A stretch of DNA of 64,000 nucleotides from Chalara sp. BL73 (taxonomy: Eukaryota; Ascomycota; Leotiomycetes; Helotiales). The notes under the pieces were generated by a model. That model was not told the DNA's origin. It did not search any database and worked only from the letters and a program-made list of their open reading frames with translations. Location of the stretch: positions 62,001-126,000 of the forward strand of contig CAKJVC010000016.1 of assembly GCA_918026815.1 (NCBI GenBank), written 5' to 3'. Made by a program: the position numbers and the translations under genes. Shown piece after piece: positions 12,601-23,875 of the stretch. Position 1 is the first letter of the stretch; every line of letters starts with the position of its first letter.

Positions 12601-12827
12601 CAACAAGAAACTCCCCACCCAACTCCGCCGAATGGATCACAAAGCCATCCCACACCAATTATACCTTGACGCCTATTACCTCGCCGCCTCTCTGATTATG
12701 CAATACTACAAAAGAAATGCCGACTGGCTGAAAGTGTACGCATATACAATATACTATGTATCCTATTTCCAATGCATCACTAGCTCCTTATGCTGGCTCG
12801 TTTATTCATGTTCTCATATCAGGGCAT
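9630..12827. other. Gene-free AT-rich region with upstream leader of the RRM gene
   Basis: About 3.2 kb. The first 400 bases are probably promoter and 5' leader of the RRM gene. From about 10050 the DNA is AT-rich, with only short open frames and no family resemblance. It contains diverged internal repeats, annotated separately. It ends at the stop codon of the NIMA kinase gene. Confidence 0.5.
11563..12303. repeat. Diverged direct repeats in an AT-rich gene-free stretch
   Basis: A 24-base unit at 11563-11586 recurs at 11999-12022 with 21 of 24 identical bases (core AATGCTGATNTGCAAC). The core AATGCTGATCT appears a third time at 12275-12285. A second shared string, TTACATTT(T)CGTCCTT, occurs at about 11942 and about 12286. 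The copies are embedded in longer similar-looking AT-rich text. This could be a decayed repeat or transposon relic; no terminal repeats or transposase frame were found. Confidence 0.35.
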
Positions 12828-15422
12828 CTATCTTATTATCTTCCGGCTTCGCACGATGAATGGACTTGGCATTTCATCTGTTTCTGGATCCCAGACCGGG
12901 GCTGCAGAAGTTTCTTTATTCTTTTCTGCCATTCTTGCCTATATATGCATTAGTATTTGTGGCGGAAGAACGGCCTGAAGAGTTTGAAGACATACAGCAA
13001 AGGCTCTCCCTTTGGGCTCTGGGCTTTTAGTCCCATCAGAGATCACGACTGGTCGACCACCAGCTCTGGCTTGTGCCAGCTCAACTAATGTCTTCCCTCT
13101 AGGAGGGCCAACGGCAACGTTGGCTTTCGCCATGGTGTTCTTTATTGCCACCTTGTTGAGATCGTCACTTCCGCCCTTGCCTTTTGTGAGACTAGGTTTT
13201 CGTGTCGGCGATAATGGTGCATTTTCTTGGCTCGTCAAGTTTGCCGAGCTGGGAATCTTAGACTACTGAACGTTAGTTCTGTTATAGGGGCCATATTTTA
13301 AAAGCATGCCACAGTCATACGTACCAGTCGTCGGTTTGGTGAAGTACTGCGTTCCCTTAATGCAGCATTGCTAGGCTGAGATCGCAGATCTGGAACGTTT
13401 CCAAGCGTAGGTAAAGCAGGCGCCGTTGCTGTTTTGAAGATGTTTGGGTGAGAACCTTGCTTTGGGATTGGAGCCGTCTTCTGTGAGATCAAGGTAGGCC
13501 GTGCGGCGCCGAATTTGTTGAAGGGATTAGTTTTAGATTGCTTAGGGCGTGTTGGGGAAGGTAGAACTGGAGTATCATCGTCGTCATCTTCCTCGTCATC
13601 AGAATTCAGAAGAGTAGGTTGCCTGCCAGATTAAGTTAGCATACTTCAAGTCCCAAAATTCTTAACTTGAATATACATACCATCGGGCTTCTGCCTCTGC
13701 AGCTTTTTCAAAGATATTACCGCTTCTGGCTGGCGCTTTGCCTCCATTTCGGCGAGGTGAGAGAGACAGAGAAGCAATGGACATAGGCGAAGGCTCTCCC
13801 ATTTCCACATCCATAGGTGTGCCGGGAGGAGGAAGTTGTTGCCCTGCAAAGGTTTGGGCACGGGCAAACCCGCTTCTTGCGCTTCTCTTCATTGGTTTTA
13901 TAGGTTCCGGTGAATCCATTGAGTATTCAGTCAGATCAGTAGATGAAGGAAACTCAGTATCGCCATTCGTGCTGACTGAGCATAAGAGAATATCATTGAT
14001 AACTGATCCAGAGCCTATATAATCCGTCAGTATGGCACGTGTATAGGAAATAAATGCGTCTCAGAAACACGCACCAGAAAATTCCTTGGATGATGCGCTT
14101 TGTGTGCTTGATCGTCTCTGCAGTTCTGCATCAACCTTCTCTTGAACTTCCTGTTCGAACCTGGATCACCAATGTTAGTATGGTCCTGTTGTGCGCAAAT
14201 CAACTGCGAAAAAGCCTACTTTTTTTGTAACCTCTCAATCTCAGCCTGAACAAGGCGGTTGATCTCTAACTGAGCCTTTACCTCCCACTCTCTACGCAAT
14301 GATGCCTCAATCTCTTGACGCATTTGTGACTTATCTGCATCTAATTTTTGGATCTTCTCTTCGGCCTCTCGAAGACGCCGTACAGTAGCCTCTTCTTTGG
14401 TTCGAAGTAGTCGCCCGAGCTCTACAACCTCTTTCTCTTTTCGCATCAACTTGACCGTTGGGAGATTGAGCAATGCAACAGTGTCTGGGCGCTTGTCAGG
14501 GTTGACCCTCAGACAATCTCGGATGATCGCATTCAACTCCGGAGAGTATACATTCGGAAGCTGTGACACCTTTCCTTCCTTGATCTTTTGTACCAATTGA
14601 AAGTGGGATTTTGCATTGAAGGGTGGTTCTCTAGAACAAAGCTCATATATTATGCATCCCAATGACCAAATATCTGACTTCAGGGTGTATCTTTCCGCGG
14701 CGCAGATTTCAGGAGACATATAGAACGGCGTGCCAACGTATGTTGAAGCAAAATCGTGAGATTGCATGATTTTGGAAAGACCGAAGTCGCCTAGTTTCAC
14801 TGAATTGTCTTCTCCCAAGAATACTATTTTTTTTTAGCGAAGGACGGCCTAGGCATGCGCATCGCTACTTACCATTCTCAGGTTTAAGGTCACGATGGAG
14901 AATCATAACATTGCTGGCAGGCTGGCGCGGCTTTGCAGAGTTCCCCAGCCCCATAACGTTGCTCCCAACCTCAGGAGGGTCAACGCCATAGTGGCACCTG
15001 TATAGAGCTGTGACCAGTTGTGCAAACATGCTCCAGACGAAACCTTCCTCTGCATATTGATTCTTGGCCTGAAGATCTTTGATGACGCGCCCTAGATCGC
15101 CATTTCCACAGTACTCCATGTACAAATGTAGATCCATGGTAGCTTTTAAGTGCTCGCGATGGTAGTACCCTACAATGTTGGGGTGTCGAAGGGAGGACAA
15201 AATCGCAAACTCGGCATGCAACTGTTCCCGCTCTTTTTGCGACATGCGTATGTAGTTGATCTCTTTCCGGCAGAGAATTTGACCATCCGCCTTCCTGCGC
15301 ACCTTTCTTATGACACCAAAGGAGCCGTGACCTATGATTGTTAGTGACTGACCAGGTTACAGTAAACTGCAGCGGCACTTACCTATCTTCTCTAGTATTT
15401 CATACCTATCTGCTTCCGCCAT
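12828..15422 (-). CDS. nimA: G2/M-specific serine/threonine kinase NIMA (NEK family)
   Basis: Eight exons (15383-15422, 14873-15331, 14220-14823, 14075-14160, 13681-14014, 13325-13622, 12996-13262, 12828-12938) give 732 residues, close to Aspergillus NIMA (about 700). The kinase domain spans about 7-295: glycine loop GHGSFG, VAIK-equivalent RKEI, catalytic ILHRDLKPEN, LGDFGLSK and activation segment GTPFYMSPE. A coiled coil follows (about 300-390), as expected for NEK dimerisation. The tail is Ser/Pro-rich with many SP/TP sites and an acidic DDEEDDDDD patch. It carries KTLVELAQARAGGRP and ends in VWDPETDEMPSPF, both typical of the fungal family. NIMA drives mitotic entry. The last exon was found by searching past an apparent stop for this C-terminal signature. 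Divergent from the ankyrin/BTB gene. Confidence 0.93.
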
Positions 15423-15979
15423 TGTTTCTTATTGCTAGCTGTAGTGAGTGTCGGTTAATTATATGTTGGCGAAAGCGAGTGCCATGAGGCGACGGTGAAA
15501 TTTGCTGTGTTGGTGAGTTGTCGACTTTGTGGTTGATATTCTTGATCAGGCGTTGTGGAAGAGCCCAAATCCGAATTTGTTTATGACTGCCTGCCTAGCA
15601 ACGAAGCCCGGGGGGCAACGGGGGTTTACCCCTGTCCTTGGCGAGCATCGTCACAATGGTGGATCGCCAGTTCATGATTCAGTTGTCGGTTGGAATTAAT
15701 ATCATATTAACATTCATGAAATAGCAAATATTGCGCTATAAAATGCATACTTTGACACAGTTGCCTGAAAGCTAGACAATGTCAATACAGCGGAATGACG
15801 TTTGAAGGCTGGGTTGATGATGTATGGGTAGCTAACTACTACCCCACTTTACTCACCTGCTCTACCCATAATAAGTTTTATCGCCGATAACGAATCTAAA
15901 GTCCGCTTGCCGCAATATGTCATGATTGCTGCAACTTTTCCTTCCTAAACTACACTTATTCTTAACATTAATATTGATC
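15423..15979. promoter_or_regulatory. Shared divergent promoter of nimA and the ankyrin/BTB gene
   Basis: 557 bp separate the two start codons, which face away from each other. The interval contains a G/C-rich patch (about 15605-15640) in an otherwise AT-rich sequence. No specific factor site is claimed. Confidence 0.55.
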
Positions 15980-18008
15980 ATGGTTGTGGCCAAAGGCGAT
16001 CTGGAATGGCAACTCAAGAATGAGCATGACCTTATCAAAGACGGAGTTCTGAAAGATGATTCGCCGCTCGACACAAGTACCGATTTTCAGCAGCTATGTA
16101 TTGCATGTCGCATTGGAGATTTGAAGTCCTGTCAGGAAGCTATTGCCACCGGAGTCAACATCAATGCTCGCGATGCCTTTGACTATACTCCGTTGATTCT
16201 GGTACGCACGTCGGAAACTCGAACCGAACATGAATGGCTGATAATAACAAGGCTAGTCTCTGCGGTCATTATGAAGTAGTACAACTACTCTTGGAGTCCG
16301 GCGCTCTTTGCGAACGAGATACCTTTCAGGGCGAGCGATGCTTATACAATGCTTTAAATAACCGAATACGAAATCTGCTGCTGCAATATGATTACTCCAA
16401 AAGCACAAATCCTCTTCAACCACTTGCCTCGCATCTTACATCTTTGCTCTCGCGGCAGACCCCTCAAACTGCAGACATATGCCTGACTGCAGGTTCGGAG
16501 TCCTGGAATTTACACAAGTTTATACTGTCAGCAAGGTCGCCATATTTCTATAATAAGCTGGCCACCAGTCCTGAGACAGCAACATGGAGATTGGCACATT
16601 CAATACCGGCCGAAGCATTCCAGATTGCTCTACGATATCTATATCTTGGAGAAATTCCTTCGGATCTTGGACTTAGTAACAAAGCCTTTGTATCTGAGGA
16701 TGAGGTGTTGAAGGGTCTGGACAAAATAAGCAAACAGTTGGAGATCGAGTCGTTATGGGAGGCGATATTATCAGGCGGCGATCGTCGCATAGCGAGACAA
16801 AGGCATCAAGACGAGATTTCGAGGGCTAGGGATCAACTTGAAACGTGGTATCGGGATAATGTGCTAAAGCACAAAGTACCAGTTCCCACAAATAAAGCCA
16901 CAGAAGTTAAATGGACTCGAGAAAATGCCATTTTCGCAGATATTCTACTACGAGCTGACGAGGAGTTGAAAGAAGATGATATAGAGTCTGGGCAAGAGAC
17001 TCCTAAGGTTAGGGCTATACTCGGACTATTGAATGGAATTCCAATAGGTCCTTCATCAGCTAACCGCTCTCGTTCAACCTCCAGAAAGCCTGGCCAGTCT
17101 ACCCTGTATCCTGCCCATCGAGCAATGCTCATTAGAAGCGAGTACTTCCAAACTATGTTTACATCTCAATTCCTAGAAAGCCAACTTGGGGAATTCCTTC
17201 ATATTGTGAAGGTGGACTGTAAACCTGCGGTCCTGGAGATTGTATTAAATTTTATCTACACTGAAACTGCCGATATTCCGATACATTTGGCGCTGGACGT
17301 CTTATACGCGGCTGATATGCTGTTCGTTGAGAAGTTGAAGACCAAGGCTGCTATTATTATCTCGACAATCGGTAATGGTACAACGAACTTAGTCGACCGC
17401 ACACATGTTGAGCAAGAAGATGTAGAAGTAGAGCCTATTAATGTTTATGACGTCATTAGAGCGGCGTGGGATCTGAAAGTACAAAGGTTAGAAACTTTTA
17501 CTGCTCGGTATCTGGCATATAGGCTCGAAGACTACATCGGCGAGGACGACTTCAAAGACCTGATCAAAGAATCTGCCGAACGAATTGAGAAAAGGCAGGA
17601 GACGGACAGTATCGAGTTACTTGATGAGTATGTATTTCCTCCATTACAGGCAGTGGTTTCTAACTTCTAGCCAGCATACGGTACTACCTTTCTGAACGAT
17701 TTCAACTGCGATTCGAGGACTCTGGTTTAGATGAGATTATGGATGAAAACGGCGAAATCGATGCCGAAACTGCGGAGGTTATCGCTAATGCTACAGCACC
17801 AATAGACGAAGCCATAGATACTAACGGCCCCGAGGCTGCTATAGATTCTGAAGTGAAGGATCTGACATCGGTTGCGTTTGTAGATGGGCAAATTAGAACA
17901 CTGGATGGAGATATTGCTGATGATGTCTTCGCTGCGGATGCAGTAAATTATCAGATACTCCTCGGTAAGATTGATACATTGTTGGAAGGATTAAAACTAG
18001 ACGCATAA
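15980..18008 (+). CDS. Ankyrin-repeat protein with two BTB/POZ domains (ABTB1/Btb3-like)
   Basis: Exons 15980-16201, 16252-17627 and 17675-18008 give 643 residues. Residues about 35-105 hold two ankyrin repeats (QQLCIACRIGDLKSC .. YTPLILASLCGHYEVVQLLLESGA). A first BTB domain lies at about 147-215 (TADICLTAG .. HKFILSARSPYF) and a second at about 355-445 (AHRAMLIRSEYFQTMF .. FIYTETADI). The C-terminus is acidic. Proteins of this design are substrate adaptors for CUL3 ubiquitin ligases; fission yeast Btb3 has the same ankyrin-BTB-BTB order. The last acceptor was set at GCCAG, not the earlier TAG, because it yields ELLDDIRYYLSERFQLRF in frame. The third-exon acceptor has a CTAAC branch site 10 bases upstream. 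Confidence 0.88.
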
Positions 18009-18155
18009 GAAGCGAGTATATGCATAGACAAAATACATAATTAAATACTGATAATACATTTTTACAAGTGCTACGCCACTTTTTCCCGCACTCTCGCGCT
18101 CCTTTAAGCAATGGCCAATAAAGTTCTGGCATATGGTGCGACTTTTGCAGCATCC

Positions 18156-18211
18156 CTTTGTGATGCTTTGTCCAAATTGCACTGCTCGCCTCAATTTGGA
18201 CGATCACAAAG
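18156..18211. repeat. Composite inverted repeat across the hydrophobin stop codon
   Basis: CTTTGTGAT (18156-18164) pairs with ATCACAAAG (18103 offset partner at 18203-18211), and TCCAAATTG (18171-18179) pairs with CAATTTGGA (18192-18200). Together they form 18 perfect base pairs with a 6/2-base internal loop and a 12-base apex. The structure covers the end of the hydrophobin coding region and the beginning of its 3' region. Confidence 0.7.
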
Positions 18212-18647
18212 CAGGCCGACCCTCAACTAATCACCACATCAGTTTTTGTCCAGTCATCTTGTCACTATCAGTTTGAAAGAAGAACACTCACTACAACCCC
18301 GGAACAACAATAATAGTACAATCCTCTGTCCGCGCAGTATTCCTTGAACTGCTCCTTCGAATCCAGCTTGATTGGAACTGAGCATATGTCAGCCTTAGAC
18401 TTGTTACCGCTGAAGTGTAGACTAGAACGGGGAGGGAGTAAAATAACAGACCAACTTCGCAGTATAGCCCTGTGAGGGTAATGACATCCGTGTCACAGCA
18501 TACTTTGAGATTTCGCGAAATGGGACATAATTGGATTTTTCCAGCGTTGGCTTCAACCTCCTTTGGGGTTCCTTGCTTTATGGCCTGTGGGTGCGCACGC
18601 GTAGTTGCCATGAGCCCCCCAAGCAGGAGCGTAAGTGAAAGATGCAT
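18191..18647 (-). CDS. Class II hydrophobin
   Basis: Exons 18452-18647, 18292-18377 and 18191-18226 give 105 residues. The first about 18 residues (MHLSLTLLLGGLMATTRA) are a secretion signal. The eight cysteines have spacing C-8-CC-11-C-16-C-8-CC-10-C; all but the first gap fit the cerato-ulmin/class II pattern exactly (the first gap is usually 9-10). The eighth cysteine is in a 36-base last exon ending GLLCDRPN; without it the protein would look truncated. Class II hydrophobins self-assemble at air-water interfaces and coat hyphae or spores. Introns are 74 and 65 nt. An alternative upstream in-frame ATG would destroy the signal peptide, so the start at 18647 is preferred. Confidence 0.9.
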
Positions 18648-19756
18648 AGTGGTTGTTGACCGGAACTTCGAATGAACGTACACTGGTCAGTGGCAGGTCT
18701 AAGGTTTATGAACTTCTGAGAGACGATCGGTTCCTTTGCTCCGCTTTGGATCTCGTCATTGCGGATCGTCGTTTTACATGTGCATGTTGACTTTGAGAAA
18801 GGTAATCTAGAAGTCTAAATGAGCAGGGACTGAAGTTAAATCCTTCAGGTTCATTGTAGGTAGATAGCAGCTTCAAATAAAATTGCGGAATTGAGGTAAG
18901 TTCACAGATTCAGCACAATTGTCAAACAAGACAGTGTAATTATTGACAACGGAGTGATTCAAAGGCATTATATACGAAGCCTGGTGGCTATTAACGAGAC
19001 ATGAAGCATTTAAACATTGGGAGAAGGTTAAGATCCTCTCCAGTTAACCTTCACTTGAGAAGGACTATTCAACCCTGTTTTGACTCTCAGCTAACGTAAA
19101 TGATCTTCACTTGACTGTCTTCACTTGACCCTTACTTTTTGACCTGTGTTGCGTCATAGGAGAAATAATTGTACTGATGCTCTGAAACCAAGAGCTCAAA
19201 GACTGTCTTGTGTGCCTGTTTCAATTTGGATAGACAGAAATACTGGCATTATGAGAGTCTTCCAATGGCAGTAAGTTACGTAGACATCGGAAGCTGAAGT
19301 CGCATGTTGTTCCGGATTGCGCACCGGTTAATGGTTTACTAATATGCTTGGCGGAAATCATCTAACGGTTCTGTTATCCGAGCCGACTTGGCATTCTCAT
19401 TCAACTTCAAAAAGCAATGGAGATAGGATCACCTGCCTCCTCAGCACCAGATGCAAAATCTTGTCCGAACGATCAGTTGTTGCTTGCAGATTGGATGCGG
19501 CGAGAAGATAGTCAAGTCCTGATCCCAGACACCTGAAATTCTATGCACGATGCCTATGCCTAAAATATGCTGTGTGATTGGACCGTTCGAGCATGCTTAC
19601 CGGTACATACTTGCCTGGACCTCCGACTACGTCCACGTAACCTTAAGAATTTGTCTCTGCTGATCATTTGATTCTGTGCCGCGGCTTAGCGTATACGATA
19701 TCTAGCTATGGATAGAATCAAAATTGTACAATGACAATACTGTTCAGCCAACCACG
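18648..19756. other. Intergenic region between hydrophobin and Zn2Cys6 regulator
   Basis: About 1.1 kb with no coding signal, upstream of both genes, which are divergent. It holds three copies of CTTCACTTGA and a CCGG-N8-CCGG pair at 19312-19327. Confidence 0.5.
19049..19128. repeat. Three direct copies of CTTCACTTGA
   Basis: Identical 10-mers at 19049-19058, 19105-19114 and 19119-19128. The last two start 14 bases apart. They lie in the divergent hydrophobin/regulator upstream region, so they could be factor-binding sites; this is only inferred from copy number and position. Confidence 0.5.
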
Positions 19757-21886
19757 ATGAAAGGGACAACAAGCAGAGACGCCTTGAAAAGGAGCCAACA
19801 GGCATGCACGTCATGTAGGCAGGCAAAGGTCAAGTATTACCAAGCAATAAATTTCCAAAGACAAAGGCTAACTCCTGAGTAGGCTCGCTGTGATGGGTTA
19901 GAGAATTTCCCAGCAGCCTGCTCTAGATGCAAAAAGAAAATGCTTGAGTGTCGGACGGACCCAAGCTTCAAGCGAGTTCGTACGAGATAGTAAGTACCGT
20001 AAACTTTTCCCTCTCGCGTGCCCACATTCTTATTGAACTCAGTCGATTGGAGGAAGTGACCAATCAGTTGAACGCTATTCAAAGAAGTCTCGGCATCCGC
20101 CCATCGAGTTCTAGTACTGAGCCAGAAGAGGGTTCCTCATCAAATGACCTGCTTTCGAGCCATCAGCCAATTTCACCCGCTATCTCCGAGAAAAATTACA
20201 GCAACACAGAGCTAAACGGATATGATTTTTACCAGACTTCTCATACTGAACATTTACGGGAGTCTTCATTTTCTCTTGGAGAAATAACTTTAGATAGCCG
20301 TCAAGTAACGGATCTCTTTCAACAGTAAGTTTTACTTGGCGATAGTGAGGCTGCCGCTCATGGTATATAGTTTTAAACATCAGTACTATCGACATTGCCC
20401 CATTCTAGAGTGTAGTATCCCAGTGGCAGACCTCTATCTACATTCGCCATTCTTGTTCTGGACTATTACAATCATTTCAATTCGGGCACATCCATCACTG
20501 TCTTTTCTGTATCATAAGATAGAGGACCCGTATAAGGTCCTGCTTGGAACTGTGCTCACTGGTCCGATCCTCGAATTATCGAGGTTACAAGGTATATCTC
20601 TTTTGTGCTTTTGGCCTCTTCCTGTTGAAAAACAAATCTATGATATAACATGGAATCTTTGTGGCATACTCACGAATTCTGCTTTGCAAATGGGTCTACA
20701 TAATTCTGGTCGCGGCAAAAACGTTAACATGAACAGACCGGAAAGAGATCGAAGGATCCGGTCGAAAATCTGGATGGCTTGTATTCAAATCAATGCATCG
20801 TAAGCCTTGCTCCTTCCAAATGCATTTTGCAGATCTAACAATCGCAGTTATTCCTGGAACCATGGTCTTGCTGTATCAGCTGAGCTAACGCAGAAGGTGG
20901 CTTTCCTGCACAACCCATCCACCTTGGAGTTAGACTTCCAACTCAAAACGGTGCTGCAGCAACAATCCGCTAAATCTGCAATGATTATGGCCAGCATCAC
21001 CAGCACTATGAATGATCTGCAATTTGCGCAAGGCATATGCAGAGGTTTGGAAAACTTGAAGGTCGTACATTCCGAGGCCTGGTCGGATGAGACCGAAATC
21101 ATGCTTCTTGTATCTCAAATCAAGGTGTATGCATTTCAGCTACAAAAGACTTTGGGCCGTGGTCAAAAAGTGCTAATTGGGGTCAACATGAGCCCCGATC
21201 TGGATGTTTCCGTAAAGGCAATGTTGCACTGTGGATTTACGGCTGCTGTTCGACTAGTGCACACTTTTTCTGAGCTTCTTACGGTCCCAAAAACAGACCC
21301 AAGCATCTCAAACTCTGAGCCAGGCATCGATAATCAGTTTCTTCAACGTTATCTTCCAAAGCACTACTATAATTCACTTTTTAACGCCTGCGCTTTTATC
21401 TTCAAATGGATGGCAATCTATGCTACGGAAAATTCTTCCTCAGATGGTGGGATCGCGCGGAGTCATATTCAGCTTACTCATAAAATCCTATCATCCATTT
21501 CAATGTCGCCCATGGATGAGGCCGACCGAACAGCAAGGGTTATAGAGAGGCTTTCACGTAAGAGAGATCTTTCTCGCCTCAATACTATTGAGCAAGAACC
21601 AGACCAGGAATCAAGGCTCCATCTGTTGCAGGACGTAGTGAATACAGCAGATGAAATACGTAAAGAAAGCTCCAAGAGGGAAGGCAACTCAAATGGAGAA
21701 CCCGCGCAGGAAAATTTGCCACAATCACCATTTCAAGATGCCTTCCAGGTCGGCACCTCTCAATATACTGGAAGCTCAAGAATTCAGGAAGAACTAAATA
21801 ATGAATTCGCGCTGGATTTCATGCACGATTTTGATTGGGACGGTTTTGGAGAGTCAATGGGCGAGTATCCTCTCTTCGGCGCTTAA
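19757..21886 (+). CDS. Zn2Cys6 fungal transcription factor
   Basis: Exons 19757-19828, 19883-19989, 20043-20324, 20371-20799 and 20848-21886 give 642 residues. The binuclear zinc cluster lies at about residues 17-47: ACTSCRQAKARCDG followed by CSRCKKKMLEC, split by a 54-nt intron exactly in the cluster. A short coiled coil (LEEVTNQLNAIQRSLG) follows and would support dimer binding. The middle region (LFQHFKHQYYRHCPIL .. PFLFWTI) resembles the Leu3/PrtT/War1 type of regulatory region. The acidic, aromatic C-terminus (FDWDGFGESMGEY) looks like an activation region. It stands next to an MFS transporter and an AtuA-DUF4387 gene, so control of those genes is a reasonable inference. The inducer is unknown. 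Confidence 0.88.
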
Positions 21887-22003
21887 CCATTTTTAGCTGC
21901 GATACATCTTTGAGATTGGAATTTCCGGGTGTTATTCTTCTCAGTGCATATATAGAGGAGAATATTATGGTGTGTAGAAGAAGTCTGGGAAATTGGTCAG
22001 TAA

Positions 22004-23875
22004 TCACTTCTTTTCACCGAACCACTTGGGTAGGTGAGCTGTTTTAGACGGACCTGGATGTTTGTCACCAACATCATGAATAGTCCTGAGCCTCAGCACA
22101 TTGGACTCCTCAGAAAATTGCTCCCGCCTCTTTTGGATGTTCAAACGCTTGAAGTAGAAGCTAGTCAGAATAGCAGCAATTGCGCTTAGAGCCTGCATGC
22201 CCAAGGCAGAAGCGTTACCTTTTTTGTCTATGAAATGGTCAGTCAGGTTATCTAGACAGGTAAACTGTGACCCTAGACTTACAGTACGGCGGATCACGGT
22301 ATGCCTGATTGCCCGCAATGGAGAATAATTGCGCTGCCATGTTGATGAAGGCTAGGGAGGAAGCGCTAAATTACCGTCAATACGTGGAAACTCGAACGTC
22401 CGCGGAAACCTGACCGCTTCGTATAACCAACAATGCTCATGGAAAGCCATGATAAGGTCAATACCGTATTCGCATAAGCGCCAAAAGCAACAATGCATGT
22501 ACCAGCTAGCCGGCCTTTGGTGTTTGTCAATCCAATCAGAAGAGCATACCCCAGAGCGGTTGTGGCGCTTGATGCTGCGAGCACAGCTCCTCGAGCATTT
22601 GTGATGTCGGCGAGTCGGGCCCAGAGAAGCATACCCACGAATGCGCAGGCATAGACCACAACTGTCATAAGCTGGGACTTGACAATGTCATAGCCAAACC
22701 CAAGGATTATATCAGGCAAGAAATTTCCTAACGACGAGATACAGTAGTGACCGCTGCACGCCATAATTGTCAGTAGCCAGAAATGCATATCTTTCAAGCC
22801 CAGCAGTGCCTTTCTCCACTCTAGCTTCGCTTCGGGATCGTTATGAGAGCGAGCCGCTCTTCTAGCTGCTAGCTCTTTTTCTGCGGCGCTGAAACCAAAT
22901 CTTGCAGTCTCGGGTGTTGGCGGCACAAAGATCATGACAATAAAACTGCCAGCCATGGGTAAGATTCCCTCAATGAGGAAGATCCATCGCCACGCCCTCC
23001 AGCCGTTATGGCCATCTAGGTCTTTCGTGATGGCATAGGCAATTAAGCCATTAAAAGCACTAGCAACAGACGATGTGGAGTAAAATATTGCGCCACGAGT
23101 AGCCAGCTCTCTATATGTATACCAAAATGAAAGATCTTTATACTGTCAGAAGTTTTCGTAAAGAAACACTTGCATAGATGGGAGAACACTGCCGAACAGC
23201 CAAGCTGAAAACTTACAGAGGAGAGTACCCTGAATAAAACCTTCCGCGCAGCCTATGAGGAATCGATATGCAAGCAAAGAGCCAGTACCAGATATCAGTA
23301 CACTCAATGCAGTGAAAAGGCCCCACTACCATGTTAAGTCATAGTTCCATTCCAGTGTATGCATTGACAGGATCTTGTAGGAGTCTATTGAAAGTGCTCA
23401 AATGCTTACCATAAGCATCGCGCCACCAAACTGCCAGTTAGGCCCTATGATCTTGATCAACAACGTACCCGGTAACTGCATACTAATGTACCCGACAAGG
23501 AATATAGTAGCAGCATTCGAGTAATTTGAGGGCGAAAGCCGAAGCTCTTCAGCCATCCCGGAGATTTTGGCATTCCCCAGATCAGACCGTCCCTGTGACG
23601 CGTCAACTAGAAAATACGTGCCGGCTGGGTGGAAGACTCACCATCGATGCGAATAGGTAAATCATTGACATCAACGGCAATATTATCAAATCCAGTTTCA
23701 GCTTGAGCGTTTTCTCCAAGCGCCGCGTTTCTGGATCCACCGGAATCCCTCGAGCGTCGAGTTCCGTGGTTGCATCTGCTTTACGCACAGGAAGGCTCTC
23801 GACGAGCTCAACATCTGGGCCGGTGATCTTAGAGGAACTTTTTGTATCTTCTGTGTGGGTATTCGTGGTTACCAT
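22004..23875 (-). CDS. MFS transporter of the Dal5/TNA1 anion:cation symporter family
   Basis: Six exons (23642-23875, 23410-23592, 23217-23325, 22415-23135, 22283-22365, 22004-22227) give 517 residues with about 12 hydrophobic segments. Family features: a charged N-terminus, KLDLIILPLMSMIYLFASM as helix 1, RSDLGNAKISG in the following loop, WGLFTALSVL, CAEGFIQGTLLYLSFWYTYREL around helix 4-5, and a cytosolic loop with PETARFGFSAAEKELAARR. Relatives carry allantoate, nicotinate, pantothenate and other carboxylates across the plasma membrane. The substrate here cannot be read from sequence. The fourth-exon donor (GTCAGG) was chosen to give GYTKRASSLAFINMAAQLFS; the third-intron acceptor is AAAG. 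It is tail to tail with the regulator (117 bp) and divergent from the AtuA gene. Confidence 0.87.

Noticed and set aside
12632..12978. Plus-strand two-exon small gene (98 residues, with a 50-nt intron and two hydrophobic segments)
   Set aside because: Its second exon lies antisense to the conserved last exon of the NIMA kinase (VWDPETDEMPSPF), which explains the open frame.
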